Shown here: positions 62,345 to 64,000 of the stretch, piece by piece
Position numbering within the stretch: position 1 is the first letter of the stretch
How the letters are laid out: every line of letters begins with the position of its first letter
Source: Fratercula arctica
Lineage: Eukaryota; Chordata; Aves; Charadriiformes; Alcidae
Direction: 5' to 3'
Assembly (NCBI GenBank): GCA_947846985.1
Contig: CANTUZ010000001.1
Coordinates: forward strand, 5,563,504-5,627,503
DNA: 64,000 nucleotides
Program-made: the position numbers and the translations under genes
Notes under the pieces: generated by a model
Seen by the model: the letters and a program-made list of their open reading frames with translations, nothing else
Database searches by the model: none
What the model was told of the DNA's origin: nothing

Positions 62345-62735
62345 TGATGGGTGTCCAGTCTCAACTTTTAGACTTCAGATGGTGAATCCATCATACACCT
62401 AGGGAAGTTTTTCCAATGTATAATTATCTTTACTTAGTATATGCACCCTGTTTCTAGTCTGGGTTTATCTAACATCAGCTTCTACCCACTGAAACTCATT
62501 ATGACTTTCCAGTAAATTAAAAAGCCATTACCATCAGATGGCTTTACTCACTTAAGTGCTTGTAGACCGTGATGAAATCACCTCTTAAACTTCATTATAA
62601 AATAAATTGATTGAGAATTTTTACTATATCTACTTAAAATACATTAACTGCTTGTTGAAGTTGTTAGGTAGCAAATATACCAGTATGTTCTCTAAAGACT
62701 TTCGTAACCTCTCTAGTGCATCATAAACCCAATAT
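62345..62735 (-). mobile_element. Very old CR1/L3-like LINE fragment
   Basis: Blocks on the plus strand match, in order, the reverse complement of ancient amniote CR1/L3-type elements: GAAGTTTTTCCAATGTATAA, CACCCTGTTTCTAGTCTGGG, TTTATCTAACATCAGCTTCT, GACTTTCCAGTAAATTAAAA and GTGATGAAATCACCTCTTAA, then AAATAAATTGATTGAG. Divergence is spread evenly and no frame is usable. It lies only about 120 bp from the young CR1 at 61441-62227, in the same orientation but of a different family. Confidence 0.75.
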
Positions 62736-64000
62736 TCATGAATGGTAGTTCTTTCTTGAAACACAGGATAACACAGAGTGAAAACAGAAATGTGCACTGA
62801 AATTCTTTCTCACACACCTTGTCAGTGTACACAGGGACTTCCTCAGCCTGCAGCACGTTTCAGAAGAGAGAGGCATGTTTTTACATTTTTCAGCTGTAAA
62901 ATCCTTCCTCTCTTTCTGCCTTCCGAGTCTAACAGTTTATTTTCCAAAGCTCCCAAATGTGCCAGTTCTTGTCTTTTGAGAATGGAAGCAGTTAGGCCCT
63001 CTCAAAGAGTTTTGAAAAGCCTGCTCAGAAAATCGATTCTGTGCCTCCCTTCCAGCTAGTAACGTTCAATCTTCCATTAATCAGGGAATTTCCCCTTCTA
63101 GTTTTACAGATAGGAAACTTATCTAAATACTAAAGGTTTTACGCACCTGTATATGAAAAGAATCCAAGTTCCTCACTCTGCAAATTGTTATCCTCTCCTG
63201 CTATACAAAGCAAGTCAGATACATAAAATTTTGCTGGTTCTTTTCTCTTATAAACTTGGGCAGAACCTCGGTGTTAAACAATTAGCTAAGAGCTACAGTT
63301 AGCTTCAATAAGCCCTAAAGTCTCTTTCAGCTCTCTCCCAATCCATAAATTGTTGTAAAACTTGTTATTCTAGAATGTCTCCTCTAGCAAGAACATGCTT
63401 CAAGAATAAAAAATAGTTGTCACTAGTTTTTGAGATCAATTCATGGTAGTAACAACATATTCCAGCTTTGGTGTTCAGCAGAGGCTAACCCTTGCTTCCA
63501 ATGCCTGCTACTAAAAGTGTTTGCTATACACCTGATTTGGATTGATCTGGCTTGGACCGTAAAATTCTTTCATATATATCTATAGCAGTATTTTGTGCCA
63601 CTTTCCGTAAGAAATGAGGGGATCAATATATCTTTCTCCTTTGTGGTGGTATAGCACAATGACAGCTAACTTAGAACAGTCATGGTTGCTGTTAGCTGTC
63701 GCTGAAGATGATCAACCCATAACTCTATGATTAATGCTGTACATCTGGGCATGAAACTTAATTCTGGGCAATCCTGGCTAACTTCTATGGGTGGGGTTGA
63801 GAATGTCAGGTCTGAAAAAAAGGAGAAGTTCCATCATCTGGAAGGTATTTTCATTTTAGCACTTTATTATCCTTCAATACATTTTAAGATGGCTCTGAAA
63901 TAGGAAGCTGGAATTGCACCAGCCCCTGCCTTGGTTCCAGAGTGGCGGTGGCACAGTGCAGGTTTCAGACTGCTGCAGTTGTATCAGAGTATAAGGTTTC
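62736..64000. other. Non-coding DNA to the end of the window
   Basis: No gene, RNA or transposon is recognised. The 93-codon frame at 62778-63059 has no domain-like features. Confidence 0.6.

Noticed and set aside
63725..63740. AACTCTATGATTAATG, resembling a CR1 3' tip
   Set aside because: Only one octamer-like unit and no upstream CR1 homology.
1..64000. CRISPR arrays, bacterial operons, tRNA or rRNA genes
   Set aside because: No regularly spaced repeats, no ribosome-binding-site-led coding runs and no cloverleaf-forming sequences with proper A and B boxes outside the MIR SINE were seen.

Overview
This window looks like a gene-free stretch of a bird genome: intergenic or deep intronic, AT-rich macrochromosome-type DNA. 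The main evidence is at least thirteen fragments of CR1 LINE retrotransposons. They carry the avian CR1 3' end (octamer repeats related to ATAGAATC, then a TTGGAAGGGACC block), and several still read as CR1 ORF2 protein. The CR1 subtypes resemble those of Neoaves more than galliforms, but that is an impression, not a measurement. No cellular protein-coding gene, tRNA, rRNA, CRISPR array or bacterial-type operon can be supported. Open frames outside the CR1 copies are short, low in complexity and resemble no protein I recognise.

Layout. 1-6180: unique AT-rich DNA with one GC-rich, exon-like patch near 3511-3561. 6181-8640: an unusually long minus-strand CR1 relic keeping ORF1, the ORF2 endonuclease and the 3' end, but lacking the reverse transcriptase. 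8929-9125: a short CR1 end. 9126-29810: unique sequence with small CR1 3' tips (12371-12430, 14255-14325), a degenerate MIR SINE (23938-24107), an L2-like tail near 9498 and simple repeats. 29811-30640: an old CR1. 34333-36010: a 1.7 kb minus-strand CR1 with recognisable but dead reverse transcriptase. 37320-38345: a plus-strand CR1. 39152-40366: a 62-bp inverted repeat pair (58/62 identical) enclosing 1.06 kb that contains a G15 run and a (TG)n tract. 43893-44141: a well-preserved MIR/CORE-SINE. 45466-45777, 47860-48260 and 48700-48835: three CR1 fragments of different ages. 49405-49545: another MIR. 52329-52390: a CR1 3' tip. 60786-60880: a TATTT pentanucleotide tract. 61441-62227: the best-preserved CR1, with a 191-codon C-terminal frame still open. 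62345-62735: a very old CR1/L3-like fragment.

Nothing here works as a set of cooperating genes. The window records several layers of retrotransposition: amniote-age MIR and L2/L3-like relics, middle-aged CR1, and younger CR1. The most unusual structures are the inverted repeat pair at 39.2/40.3 kb and the near-5'-complete CR1 with an internal deletion at 6.2-8.6 kb. I found no convincing new biological system.
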